In this document: positions 26,395 to 35,681 of the stretch, piece after piece
How positions within the stretch are numbered: position 1 is the first letter of the stretch
How the letters are laid out: each line of letters begins with the position of its first letter
Assembly: GCA_937897645.1 (NCBI GenBank)
Contig: CALCNV010000146.1
Span: 32,818-96,817, forward strand
Direction: 5' to 3'
Source: an uncultured Lysobacteraceae bacterium
Lineage (GTDB): Bacteria > Pseudomonadota > Gammaproteobacteria > Xanthomonadales > Xanthomonadaceae
Length of the DNA: 64,000 bases
Translations under genes and position numbers: made by a program
Notes under the pieces: generated by a model
Told to the model about the DNA's origin: nothing
The model's database searches: none
The model's input: the letters and a program-made list of their open reading frames with translations, nothing else

Positions 26395-26475
26395 GTCCGC
26401 AGGCACTGCGCCTTGCCGCGACCCCGGCCCTGCTCTAGTCTGGGTCGATTGGAAACCGCGTGACAGGGGCTGCAC

Positions 26476-27774
26476 ATGCTGGAAGGTTTGGGGCGAATCG
26501 GATTCGGGCTGTTCGGGTTGGCGGTGCTGGTTGGCATCGTCTTCCTGTTCTCCAACAACAAGAAGGCCGTCGACTGGAAACTGGTCGCCACCGGCATCGC
26601 GCTGCAGATCGGCTTCGCCGCCCTGGTGCTGCTGGTACCGGGCGGACGCCACGTCTTTGATTGGCTGGGCCAGGGCTTCGTCAAGGTCCTGAGCTTCGTC
26701 AACGCCGGTTCGTCGTTCATCTTCGGCAGCCTGATGGACACCGAGAAATTCGGCTTCATCTTTGCGTTCCAGGTCTTGCCCACCATCATCTTCTTTGCTG
26801 CGCTGATGGGCGTCCTCTACCACCTGGGCGTGATGCAGGCGGTGGTGAGGGCCATGGCCTGGGCGATCACCAAGGTGATGAAAGTGTCTGGCGCGGAAAC
26901 CACCAGCGTCTGCGCCAGCGTCTTCATCGGCCAGACCGAAGCGCCGCTGACGGTGCGCCCGTACATCCCCAAGATGACCGAGTCCGAGCTGATCACCATG
27001 ATGATCGGCGGCATGGCGCATATCGCCGGCGGCGTGCTGGCGGCCTACGTCGGCATGCTGGGCGGTGGCGACCCCATGCAGCAGGCGTTCTTCGCCAAGC
27101 ACCTGTTGGCGGCATCGATCATGGCCGCGCCCGCGACCTTCGTGGTGGCCAAGCTGCTGATCCCGGAAACCGGCGTGCCGTTGACCCGTGGCACGGTGAA
27201 GATGGAAGTGGAGAAGACCACCAGCAATGTCATCGACGCCGCCGCCGCGGGCGCGGGCGACGGCTTGCGACTCGCGCTGAACATCGGCGCGATGCTGTTG
27301 GCCTTCATTGCCTTGATCGCGCTGATCAACTGGCCGCTGACCTGGATCGGTGAAGTCACCGGCCTGCAGGCGATGCTGGGCAAACCCACCGACCTCGCGA
27401 TGATCTTCGGCTACGTGCTGGCGCCGATTGCCTGGGTGATCGGCGTGCCGTGGGAAGACGCGGTGACCGTGGGTTCGTTGATTGGCCAGAAGGTGGTGAT
27501 CAATGAATTCGTCGCCTACTTGCAGTTGGCCGAGATTATCAACGGCAACGTCGAGGGCGTCAGCCTGACCCCGCACGGCAAGTTGATCGCCACGTATGCG
27601 CTGTGCGGCTTCGCCAATTTCAGCTCGATCGCCATCCAGATTGGCGGCATCGGCGGACTGGCACCGGAACGCCGCGCCGACCTGGCGCGTTTCGGCCTGC
27701 GCGCCGTCTTGGGCGGCACCATTGCGACCCTGATGACCGCCACGATAGCGGGCGTGCTGTCGCAGTTCGGCTGA
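26476..27774 (+). CDS. nupC: NupC-type concentrative nucleoside transporter
   Basis: This 432-residue inner-membrane symporter of the CNT family has 8-10 helices. Family motifs are SFVNAGSSFIFGSLM, SVCASVFIGQTEAPLTVRPY and FVAYLQLAEI, then the C-terminal ALCGFANFSSIAIQIGGIGGLAPERR. It imports nucleosides with a proton or sodium ion. A ribokinase gene follows after four bases, so uptake and ribose phosphorylation are probably coupled in one operon. Confidence 0.95.
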   Translation: MLEGLGRIGFGLFGLAVLVGIVFLFSNNKKAVDWKLVATGIALQIGFAALVLLVPGGRHVFDWLGQGFVKVLSFVNAGSSFIFGSLMDTEKFGFIFAFQVLPTIIFFAALMGVLYHLGVMQAVVRAMAWAITKVMKVSGAETTSVCASVFIGQTEAPLTVRPYIPKMTESELITMMIGGMAHIAGGVLAAYVGMLGGGDPMQQAFFAKHLLAASIMAAPATFVVAKLLIPETGVPLTRGTVKMEVEKTTSNVIDAAAAGAGDGLRLALNIGAMLLAFIALIALINWPLTWIGEVTGLQAMLGKPTDLAMIFGYVLAPIAWVIGVPWEDAVTVGSLIGQKVVINEFVAYLQLAEIINGNVEGVSLTPHGKLIATYALCGFANFSSIAIQIGGIGGLAPERRADLARFGLRAVLGGTIATLMTATIAGVLSQFG

Positions 27775-27778
27775 GCAC

Positions 27779-28759
27779 ATGGCGCGCGTGGTGGTGGTGG
27801 GTTCATTCAACGTCGACCACGTCTGGCGTTGCGAAACGCTGCCCGCACCCGGTGCAACGCTGCAGGGCCAGTACCGCAGCGGACCCGGCGGCAAGGGCTT
27901 CAACCAGGCCGTTGCCGCGTGTCGTGCAGGTGCCGACACGCACTTCGTGTGCGCGTTGGGCGACGACGCGGGCGGCGTGCTTGCGCGCGGTTTGGCCACT
28001 GCGGATGGAATCGACCTGCGCGACTTCACTTCGGACGAGCCCACCGGCACCGCCGGCATCTACGTGGATGCACGCGGGCGCAACTGCATCGTGATTGGGG
28101 CAGGCGCCAATGCGGCACTGGCAGCCGGGTTCGTCGAAAAGCAGCGTGATGCCATCGCCAGTGCCCGCAGCGTGCTGGTCCAACTCGAGTCACCCATCGA
28201 CAGCATCCAGGGCGCGCTTCGCATTGCGCGCGAACACGGCGTGGCCACGCTGTTGAACCCCGCGCCGGCCAATGCCAGCACCACGCAGGAACTCCTGGCA
28301 CTGGCGGACGTGATCACGCCGAACGAAACCGAGTTCGCCGCCCTGTTGGCGCGCCACCATGGCGAGCGACTCGAGCCGGATGACGTGGCGATGACGGACA
28401 ACTCGCGCCTGCACGCGCTGTGCCGCGAAATCTTCGCCCACGGCAGCGTGGTGATCACGCTGGGTTCGACCGGCGTGTTCGTTTCCCATGCGGAGGAAGC
28501 ACTGCGTGGCGACACCCGATCCCATTACCGCCTGGCCGCCGAATCGGTCGACGCCATCGACACGACCGGCGCGGGCGACGCGTTCAACGGCGCACTCGCC
28601 GCTGCACTGGCTGTCGGCAGCGACATGGCTTTCATCGAACACATCCGTTTCGCCAACCGCTATGCCGCGCTTTCCACCGAGCGTGCCGGGGCCGCGCTGG
28701 CGATGCCGCGGCTGGCCGACGTGCAGGCGCGCTTTGGCGACCTCGCGAACAGCGATTGA
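27779..28759 (+). CDS. rbsK: Ribokinase (PfkB family)
   Basis: This 326-residue sugar kinase has the N-terminal motif VVVGSFNVDHVWRCETLPAPG and the substrate segment SGPGGKGFNQAVAA. The C-terminal PfkB signature DAIDTTGAGDAFNGALAAAL carries the catalytic Asp. It phosphorylates ribose, or a related pentose or nucleoside, with ATP. The four-base spacing after nupC suggests salvage of imported nucleosides; a nucleoside-kinase specificity cannot be excluded. Confidence 0.9.
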   Translation: MARVVVVGSFNVDHVWRCETLPAPGATLQGQYRSGPGGKGFNQAVAACRAGADTHFVCALGDDAGGVLARGLATADGIDLRDFTSDEPTGTAGIYVDARGRNCIVIGAGANAALAAGFVEKQRDAIASARSVLVQLESPIDSIQGALRIAREHGVATLLNPAPANASTTQELLALADVITPNETEFAALLARHHGERLEPDDVAMTDNSRLHALCREIFAHGSVVITLGSTGVFVSHAEEALRGDTRSHYRLAAESVDAIDTTGAGDAFNGALAAALAVGSDMAFIEHIRFANRYAALSTERAGAALAMPRLADVQARFGDLANSD

Positions 28760-28783
28760 ACCCTGCCCGGCTACAATGCCGGC

Positions 28784-29782
28784 ATGCAGATCGGCCCCTA
28801 CCTGATACAGCCGAACGTGATCCTGGCGCCCATGGCCGGGGTCACCGACAAACCGTTCCGCGTGCTGTGCAAACGACTGGGCGCGGGCCTGGCGGTGTCG
28901 GAGATGACCATCAGCGAACCGCGTCTCTGGAACACCGAAAAATCCCGGCACCGCATGGACCACAGTGGCGAACCCGCACCAGTCAGCGTGCAGATCGCCG
29001 GTACTGTTCCGCAACTGCTCGCGGATGCTGCGCGCTACAACGTGGACCACGGCGCGCAGATCATCGACATCAACATGGGCTGCCCGGCGAAGAAAGTCTG
29101 CAACGCCTGGGCAGGATCGGCACTGATGCGTGATGAGGCCCTGGTGGCACGCATCCTGGAGGCCGTGGTCGCGGCAGTGGACGTGCCGGTAACGCTGAAG
29201 ATCCGTACCGGCTGGAATGCGGACAACCGCAATGGCCTGCAGATCGCGCGCATCGCCGAAAGCGCGGGTATCGCCGCCTTGGCCGTGCACGGCCGTACCC
29301 GCGACCAGCAATACACCGGCACGGCGGAGTACGACACCATCGCGGACATCAAATCCGCGTTGAACATCCCGGTGATGGCAAACGGGGATATCGACTCGCC
29401 CCAAAAAGCAGCGCATGTGCTGCAGGCGACTGGCGCGGATGGAATATTGATAGGACGTGCAGCGCAAGGCAGGCCGTGGATATTTCGGGAAATCGCGCAC
29501 TACCTGGCTACCGGGGAATGCCTGCCACCGCCATCGCTAGGCGAGGTCCGCGACATCCTGCTGGGACACTTGCAGGCGCTGCATGCTTTCTACGGCGAAC
29601 ACCAGGGCGTGCGCATCGCCCGCAAGCACCTGGGCTGGTACGCCAAGGATCGGCCTGAGAACGCCGCGTTCCGCGCCGTGGTCAATCGCGCGGAAACTTC
29701 CGGCGAACAACTGCGATTGACGCGTGACTACTTCGATGCATTGATTGCGGGCGTGGCGCTGGATATTTCTGTAGCCGCCTGA
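28784..29782 (+). CDS. dusB: tRNA-dihydrouridine synthase B
   Basis: This 332-residue flavoenzyme reduces specific uridines in tRNA D-loops. The N-terminal barrel motif is VILAPMAGVTDKPFRVLCKR. The catalytic cysteine lies in INMGCPAKKVCNAWAGSALM, where the K-V-C-N-A-W-A-G-S spelling is DusB-like. The FMN phosphate site is MANGDIDSPQKA and ADGILIGRAAQGRPWIF. In many gammaproteobacteria fis follows dusB; here a small exported protein follows instead. It is 24 bp after rbsK and may share its transcript. Confidence 0.94.
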   Translation: MQIGPYLIQPNVILAPMAGVTDKPFRVLCKRLGAGLAVSEMTISEPRLWNTEKSRHRMDHSGEPAPVSVQIAGTVPQLLADAARYNVDHGAQIIDINMGCPAKKVCNAWAGSALMRDEALVARILEAVVAAVDVPVTLKIRTGWNADNRNGLQIARIAESAGIAALAVHGRTRDQQYTGTAEYDTIADIKSALNIPVMANGDIDSPQKAAHVLQATGADGILIGRAAQGRPWIFREIAHYLATGECLPPPSLGEVRDILLGHLQALHAFYGEHQGVRIARKHLGWYAKDRPENAAFRAVVNRAETSGEQLRLTRDYFDALIAGVALDISVAA

Positions 29783-29981
29783 CGGAAATGTATCCTTGGC
29801 TTGATCATTCTCCACGACTATCTATCACGACCACCTCGTGACCGTGACGATGGTAACAATGCTATCCGGCACTAGTTTGCTTGCGTGATGCGCGTAGTTT
29901 TCCAATCGTCGGAATCCATCCCCGACGGCCTGCGGCCTTCCGCAGTCACAAGGAGCCATGAAGCTCCGCCTGGAGAACGTC

Positions 29982-30302
29982 ATGTACGCAAAAATCGCTT
30001 TGCTCGCGGCCGTACTGGCCGTTACACCGCTTGCCCATGCGGGCGAATCCGTCGCAGCACTCGCACGCGAAACAGGGCTTACCGAACGCAACATCCGCAT
30101 GCTGGTAGTCGCACGCACGCCCTACCCTGAACACCGCGCCATCTTCACCAAGGTGGACCGGCAGCTCAAGGAAGCAGTAGGCGAAGTCAGGTATGAACTA
30201 CTGACCGGCAGGCAGGCGAGCCCCGCCAAGTTGGACGACGCGAACGAAACACGCGTCGCCCAGCGCAAGGAACAGGACAAGGACAAGGTGGCCAGCCTTT
30301 GA
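29982..30302 (+). CDS. Small exported protein of unknown function
   Basis: From ATG 29982 the product is 106 residues with a clear signal peptide (MYAKIALLAAVLAVTPLAHAGE). The mature part is charged and helical: VAALARETGLTERNIRMLVV, then EVRYELLTGR and a Lys/Asp-rich tail. The ATG at 29958 is less likely because its AAGGAG is only 2 nt away and is trapped in a GGAGC/GCTCC hairpin. GGAG stands 6 nt before 29982. No family is recognised. Confidence 0.72.
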   Translation: MYAKIALLAAVLAVTPLAHAGESVAALARETGLTERNIRMLVVARTPYPEHRAIFTKVDRQLKEAVGEVRYELLTGRQASPAKLDDANETRVAQRKEQDKDKVASL

Positions 30303-30328
30303 GGCTGCAGCATGGAGGTGGAAATGGA

Positions 30329-31366
30329 TCAAGCGCCTGGCTCCACGCTTCCCGGCGTCTGGTCGGGCGCATTCCAGATACGCCTCCACAATGTCCCGAG
30401 CTCGCTGACCGGTGCACTCCACGGTAGCTGGCGTGGCGCTACTGCGCGCCAGCCATCGCCATCGCGCGCGGCGACTTCGAACTGGAAGGTGTAGTCGGGC
30501 TCCATGCCCATGCGCAGATCGGACAGCACCAGCTTTTCGTCCTGCGCCTGCGATCGCATGAAGCCGCGGTTGAACCATTGCAGTCGCTGCACTGCCGGAA
30601 TCGCACCCGCTTCGGCCAAGGCCTGCGTGTTGGACGGGTAACCGCGGAAGACCATCGCACCCCGGTCAGCGACCAGTGAGCGCTGTCCTTCCACATAGCC
30701 TGTCGGCGTCATTGCCACCACGCGCCATAACAGCGTGTTGAATGGCATGGGCACCGAGAAGCGTGGCGCATCCTGCAAGCCCAGGCTGGCCAGCGCGAGG
30801 TCCGCTTCGCGCTCTACGGCAGCCTTGGCCAAGAGCGACCAACCCAGGTACGCCGTACTCAACGCCAGTCCGGCTACCAGCGCGCGCTGCGCCATGGGCT
30901 TTTCTGGTGCGATCCACGCGACGAGGCACGCGAGCAGCAACCACAGCGTGTAGCCCGGATCGATGATGAACACGCTGGACCACATGACCGGCGCGCTGGG
31001 CAATGGCCACAACAACTGTGTGCCATAGACGGTGAAGGCATCCAGCAGCGGATGCGTGACCAAGGCCAACTGTATGGCCCAGAACCAGCGCGCGGGTGAT
31101 TCTGCCACGCGTCCTTTCCCGTAGCGGCGGAACAACCACCAGATCAACCAGCCAACCAAGGGCAGCACGAACAGCGAGTGGCTGAAGCTGCGATGCACGG
31201 TCATCAAGGCGATGGGGTCGTCGGTGAACAGGCTGATGGGAATGGAGTCGAGGTCCGGCAAGGTGCCAAGTGCAGCGCCTGCCAGCAGCGCTGCACGACG
31301 GTGATGGGCGGGGGCAATGGCGGCCGCGATGGCGCCGCCGAGGACGATCTGGGTAAGGGAATCCAT
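30329..31366 (-). CDS. YdjM/DUF457-family membrane-bound metal-dependent hydrolase
   Basis: This 345-residue protein begins MDSLTQIVLGGAIAAAIAP, typical of the YdjM family. It has LGTLPDLDSIPI, the conserved HRSFSHSLFVLP histidines and THPLLDAFTVYGTQLLWP, which together form a putative metal site near four membrane helices. A soluble C-terminal region of about 150 residues faces outward. The physiological substrate is unknown. Confidence 0.87.
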   Translation of the reverse strand: MDSLTQIVLGGAIAAAIAPAHHRRAALLAGAALGTLPDLDSIPISLFTDDPIALMTVHRSFSHSLFVLPLVGWLIWWLFRRYGKGRVAESPARWFWAIQLALVTHPLLDAFTVYGTQLLWPLPSAPVMWSSVFIIDPGYTLWLLLACLVAWIAPEKPMAQRALVAGLALSTAYLGWSLLAKAAVEREADLALASLGLQDAPRFSVPMPFNTLLWRVVAMTPTGYVEGQRSLVADRGAMVFRGYPSNTQALAEAGAIPAVQRLQWFNRGFMRSQAQDEKLVLSDLRMGMEPDYTFQFEVAARDGDGWRAVAPRQLPWSAPVSELGTLWRRIWNAPDQTPGSVEPGA

Positions 31367-31399
31367 GTCCGGATGCTAACAGCCGGCCAGCAGGTCGGC

Positions 31400-31549
31400 G
31401 TAGGAGTGACGTAAGTCGCGACCGAAAAAAACTCTGGGCACGGATAAAATCAGATCAAAGCGAAATATAGAACATAAACCGATTTTATCCGCTCTTATCT
31501 GCGTCCAAAAAAGCTTGAACAATTCGGTCGCGACTCACGTCGCTCCTAC
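31400..31549. repeat. Nested inverted-repeat element with SMAG-like ends
   Basis: The outer arms of about 25 bp, GTAGGAGTGACGTAAGTCGC plus GACCG and its near-complement ending CGCTCCTAC, match the 9.3-kb REP family. Inside, an AT-rich core holds a perfect 11-bp inverted repeat, CGGATAAAATC (31441-31451) and GATTTTATCCG (31481-31491). The core is much poorer in GC than any neighbour, suggesting an insertion between two REP arms or a MITE-like composite. Confidence 0.75.
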
Positions 31550-31559
31550 GCGCGCGCGC

Positions 31560-32375
31560 CTACGCCGCCCTTGGCAATTCCTGTATGACCAGCCGCAGGC
31601 GCGCGGGCAGCACTTCCAATACTTCGCCGGTGTGCGCCAGCAGGCACAGGCTGCCGTCGGCTTCTTCACTCAAGGCAGTCAGGCTTTCCACCCAGTCGCC
31701 GTCGTTGGCATATACCAGTCCGTCACGTTGCAAGAGCACGGCGCGATGGATGTGGCCACAGATGATGCCGTCCAGCCCGCGTCGCCGGGCATCATCCAGC
31801 CCCGCTTGCTGGAAGCGGGCGATATAGCGTTCGGCAGCGACGCTCTTCTGTTTCAGGTAGTCCGACAATGACCAGTAACGCAATCCACATTTCTGGCGCA
31901 AGGCGTTGACGATGCGGTTGCCGGTGAGGATGCGGTAATAGAGCCAGTCACCGAAGCGTTCCTGCAAACCGCCGAAATGGGTGATGGCGTCGTAATCGTC
32001 GCCGTGCGTGACCAGCAGGCGGCGGCCATCGGCAGTGACGTGGATGGCGCGGCGGCGCACCTGCATGGCCGGCAACACCAATCCGCAGAACTTCCGGATG
32101 GGGCGATCGTGGTTGCCAGGAATGTAGATCAGCTCCGTGCCGCGATTGCGCAACGCGTGCAGGGCTTCGACGACGCGATTGTGCGCGCTGCTCCAGCAGG
32201 CACGCCGTTGCGCCATCCACCACAGGTCGACGATGTCACCGACCAGGTACAGCTTGTGGCAACGCAGTGTATCGAGGAAGTCGGCGAACTCCGCCGCGTG
32301 GCAGTGCCGCGAACCCAGGTGCACGTCCGAGACGAACACTGCCCGCCGCCGCGATGACTGCTCCCCTTGATGCAT
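31560..32375 (-). CDS. LpxH-like metallophosphoesterase
   Basis: This protein of about 271 residues carries the calcineurin-like metal motifs VFVSDVHLGSRH, YLVGDIVDLWW, YIPGNHDRPIRKF, LLVTHGDDYDA and IICGHIHRAVL. The layout resembles UDP-2,3-diacylglucosamine hydrolase-type enzymes, including the long insertion with LQERFGDWLYYRIL. Lipid A synthesis is possible, but other members of this clade have different substrates. GGGGGA lies 7 nt before ATG 32375, which is preferred to upstream ATGs at 32399 and 32438. Confidence 0.87.
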   Translation of the reverse strand: MHQGEQSSRRRAVFVSDVHLGSRHCHAAEFADFLDTLRCHKLYLVGDIVDLWWMAQRRACWSSAHNRVVEALHALRNRGTELIYIPGNHDRPIRKFCGLVLPAMQVRRRAIHVTADGRRLLVTHGDDYDAITHFGGLQERFGDWLYYRILTGNRIVNALRQKCGLRYWSLSDYLKQKSVAAERYIARFQQAGLDDARRRGLDGIICGHIHRAVLLQRDGLVYANDGDWVESLTALSEEADGSLCLLAHTGEVLEVLPARLRLVIQELPRAA

Positions 32376-32472
32376 GGCCTGTCCCCCGGGCGTCTCCATG
32401 GACGCTTGCGAGGGGAGGCTGCGGGTTGTGGGCGACATGGGTGTTGCCGTTTTGCGTCAGTGGAGTGACAGC

Positions 32473-32568
32473 GGTTCTTGGTTGTTGGTTGTAGGAAAAC
32501 CGAGGCGGTGGTCCCTGCACGCGCAGCGCCGGGAACGCCGACCACCCAGAACCAGGAGCCAACAACCG
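32473..32568. repeat. TTGGTTGTTGG inverted-repeat element upstream of metK
   Basis: GGTTCTTGGTTGTTGGTTG and CCAGAACCAGGAGCCAACAACC form imperfect arms about 55 bp apart. It belongs to the same family as the tract at 16687-16725. Confidence 0.55.
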
Positions 32569-32633
32569 CCCCGCCCCGCCTTAACCCAACAGCAACCTGA
32601 ACGCGGCACAATGCACCCCCCGTCCGGGGCGTG

Positions 32634-32674
32634 TATCATGCGCACCCATCTTTTCATCTCGATATAGGGATATA
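32634..32674 (+). promoter_or_regulatory. metK promoter region and GATATA repeats
   Basis: A -10-like TATCAT (32634-32639) precedes a leader of about 35 nt containing two copies of GATATA (32661-32666 and 32669-32674) eight bases apart, directly before the metK start region. No SAM riboswitch is recognisable. The tandem words could bind a methionine-cycle repressor; this is speculative. Confidence 0.35.
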
Positions 32675-32680
32675 AGCCGA

Positions 32681-33892
<1,212 letters not shown>

Positions 33893-33903
33893 GGCTTGCT
33901 TTT

Positions 33904-33965
33904 CCTTCTCCCTCCGGGAGAAGGGAGCCAGAGAACGGGCCGCTTAGCGGCCCGTTCCTGTTTGC
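33904..33965 (+). terminator. metK terminator hairpins
   Basis: CCTTCTCCC/GGGAGAAGG (33904-33924) is followed by a stronger stem AACGGGCCGC-TTAG-CGGCCCGTT (33934-33956) and a T-rich tail. It separates metK from the SDR gene. Confidence 0.75.
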
Positions 33966-33996
33966 AACTTTTGCATCACAAACTGGATTGACTGTT

Positions 33997-35520
33997 TTGA
34001 AGACACCGATTGCACCCACGCTTGAACTTCTCGAATCCATCGCCGCCGACCGCACCGTGCTCGATGTTTGGCCGGAGGACGAGCGCGTGCGCCTGCACAA
34101 GGCGATCGCGTCTATCTTCCACCCCGAGCCCAAGCTGCGCCGCAAGAAGACCAAGGAACTGGAGCGCGAGCGGCACCAGGAAAAACTGCGCCGTGCCGAT
34201 GCGTTGCTTGACCAGACCGGCATCCGCACCCTGCGCCGTGCGCCGGTCTTCACCACGCCAAATTATTTCCCACCTTCCGGTTTCGTCGCGCAGGACAACG
34301 TGGAAGAAATCCGCGAACCGCTGGAGTCACCCGAGCTTCGCCATTGCTATGTATGCAAGCAGAAGTTCACCCAGCTTCACCATTTCTACGATCAGATGTG
34401 CCCGGTCTGCGCGGACTTCAACTTCTTCAAGCGCACCGAACTGGCGGACCTGACGGGCCGAGTCGCCCTGCTGACCGGCGGACGGGTGAAGATCGGCTAC
34501 CAGGCTGGGTTGAAGCTGCTGCGCGCCGGTGCACACCTGATCGTGACCACGCGATTCGCACGTGACTCCGCCGCGCGTTACTCGCAGGAACCGGACTTCG
34601 AACAGTGGGGCCATCGGTTGGAAGTCTTTGGTCTGGACCTGCGCCACACGCCCAGCGTGGAAGCGTTCTGTCGCGAGATTTCGGCCAAGTACCAACGCTT
34701 GGATTTCATTATCAACAACGCCTGCCAGACCGTGCGCCGCCCGCCCGAGTTCTACGCGCACATGATGGAAGCCGAGACCTCCGCGCTGCGCGATACGCCG
34801 GAGCACGTGCGCAAGTTGCTGGGCAGCTACGAAGGCCTGCGCAGCCACGACCTGTGGCCGGAAGCGTCCGCCATGCAGGTGGCGATCAACCAAAGTTTCC
34901 CGGAAGTGGCCGGCCTCACCCATGCCGCCGAACTGTCGCAGGTGCCATTGTTGGCCGAAGAACTGCTGGGCCAGAAGCACCTGTTCCCCGAAGGCCGCCT
35001 GGACCAGGATCTGCAGCAGGTCGACCTGCGCGGGCGCAATTCGTGGCGCCTGCAGATGGACGAAGTGCCTTCCGTGGAACTGTTGGAAGTACAGCTGGTC
35101 AATGCTATCGCGCCTTTCCTGATCAACGCACGCCTGAAGCCGCTGATGCTGCGCACCGACAACCGCGACAAGCACATCGTCAACGTGTCGGCGGTCGAGG
35201 GCCAGTTCTATCGCAACTTCAAGACCACGCGGCATCCGCATACCAACATGGCCAAGGCCGCGTTGAACATGATGACGCGCACCGCCGCCGCCGATTACCA
35301 CGGCGATGGCATCCACATGAACAGCGTGGACACCGGCTGGGTAACGGATGAAGATCCGGTGGAACTGGCATCGCGCAAGACCGCCCAGGAACGCTTCCAC
35401 CCGCCGCTGGATATCGTGGATGGCGCGGCCCGCATCGTCGACCCGATCATCCACGGGCTGAACACCGGCGAGCACGTATGGGGCCAGTTCCTGAAGGATT
35501 ACCGCCCCACCGACTGGTGA
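33997..35520 (+). CDS. Zinc-ribbon SDR-fold protein lacking the catalytic tyrosine
   Basis: This protein of about 507 residues has a basic helical N-terminal region (RRKKTKELERERHQEKLRR). A four-cysteine zinc ribbon follows (CYVCKQKF and CPVCADFNFF, about residues 115-140). A Rossmann SDR domain starts GRVALLTGGRVKIGYQAGLK, with DFIINNACQTVRRPP as the NNAG-like motif. The usual YxxxK is THxxxxxAK-like: the lysine of MAKAALNMM is kept but threonine stands at the tyrosine position. Family members with this layout exist, function unknown to me. The likely start is TTG 33997, after the metK terminator; TTG 33988 is also possible. The last ORF residues end GQFLKDYRPTDW. Confidence 0.85.
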   Translation: MKTPIAPTLELLESIAADRTVLDVWPEDERVRLHKAIASIFHPEPKLRRKKTKELERERHQEKLRRADALLDQTGIRTLRRAPVFTTPNYFPPSGFVAQDNVEEIREPLESPELRHCYVCKQKFTQLHHFYDQMCPVCADFNFFKRTELADLTGRVALLTGGRVKIGYQAGLKLLRAGAHLIVTTRFARDSAARYSQEPDFEQWGHRLEVFGLDLRHTPSVEAFCREISAKYQRLDFIINNACQTVRRPPEFYAHMMEAETSALRDTPEHVRKLLGSYEGLRSHDLWPEASAMQVAINQSFPEVAGLTHAAELSQVPLLAEELLGQKHLFPEGRLDQDLQQVDLRGRNSWRLQMDEVPSVELLEVQLVNAIAPFLINARLKPLMLRTDNRDKHIVNVSAVEGQFYRNFKTTRHPHTNMAKAALNMMTRTAAADYHGDGIHMNSVDTGWVTDEDPVELASRKTAQERFHPPLDIVDGAARIVDPIIHGLNTGEHVWGQFLKDYRPTDW

Positions 35521-35530
35521 ACCCGCACTT

Positions 35531-35596
35531 GTAGAGCCGAGCTTGCTCGGCTGCCTTGGCTCTTGGCGAAGAGCAGCCGAGCAAGCTCGGCTCTAC
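35531..35596. repeat. REP dimer of the GTAGAGCCGAGCTTGCTCGGCTG type
   Basis: GTAGAGCCGAGCTTGCTCGG and its inverse CCGAGCAAGCTCGGCTCTAC are separated by about 20 bp, between the SDR gene and uup. Confidence 0.8.
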
Positions 35597-35681
35597 AAAA
35601 AGCGGCTCGTGCTTTCGGTCAATTCCGTACCACCTTTCACCACCGCCCGGGCACGTGCGGATCCACAGGTACAATGTCCCC

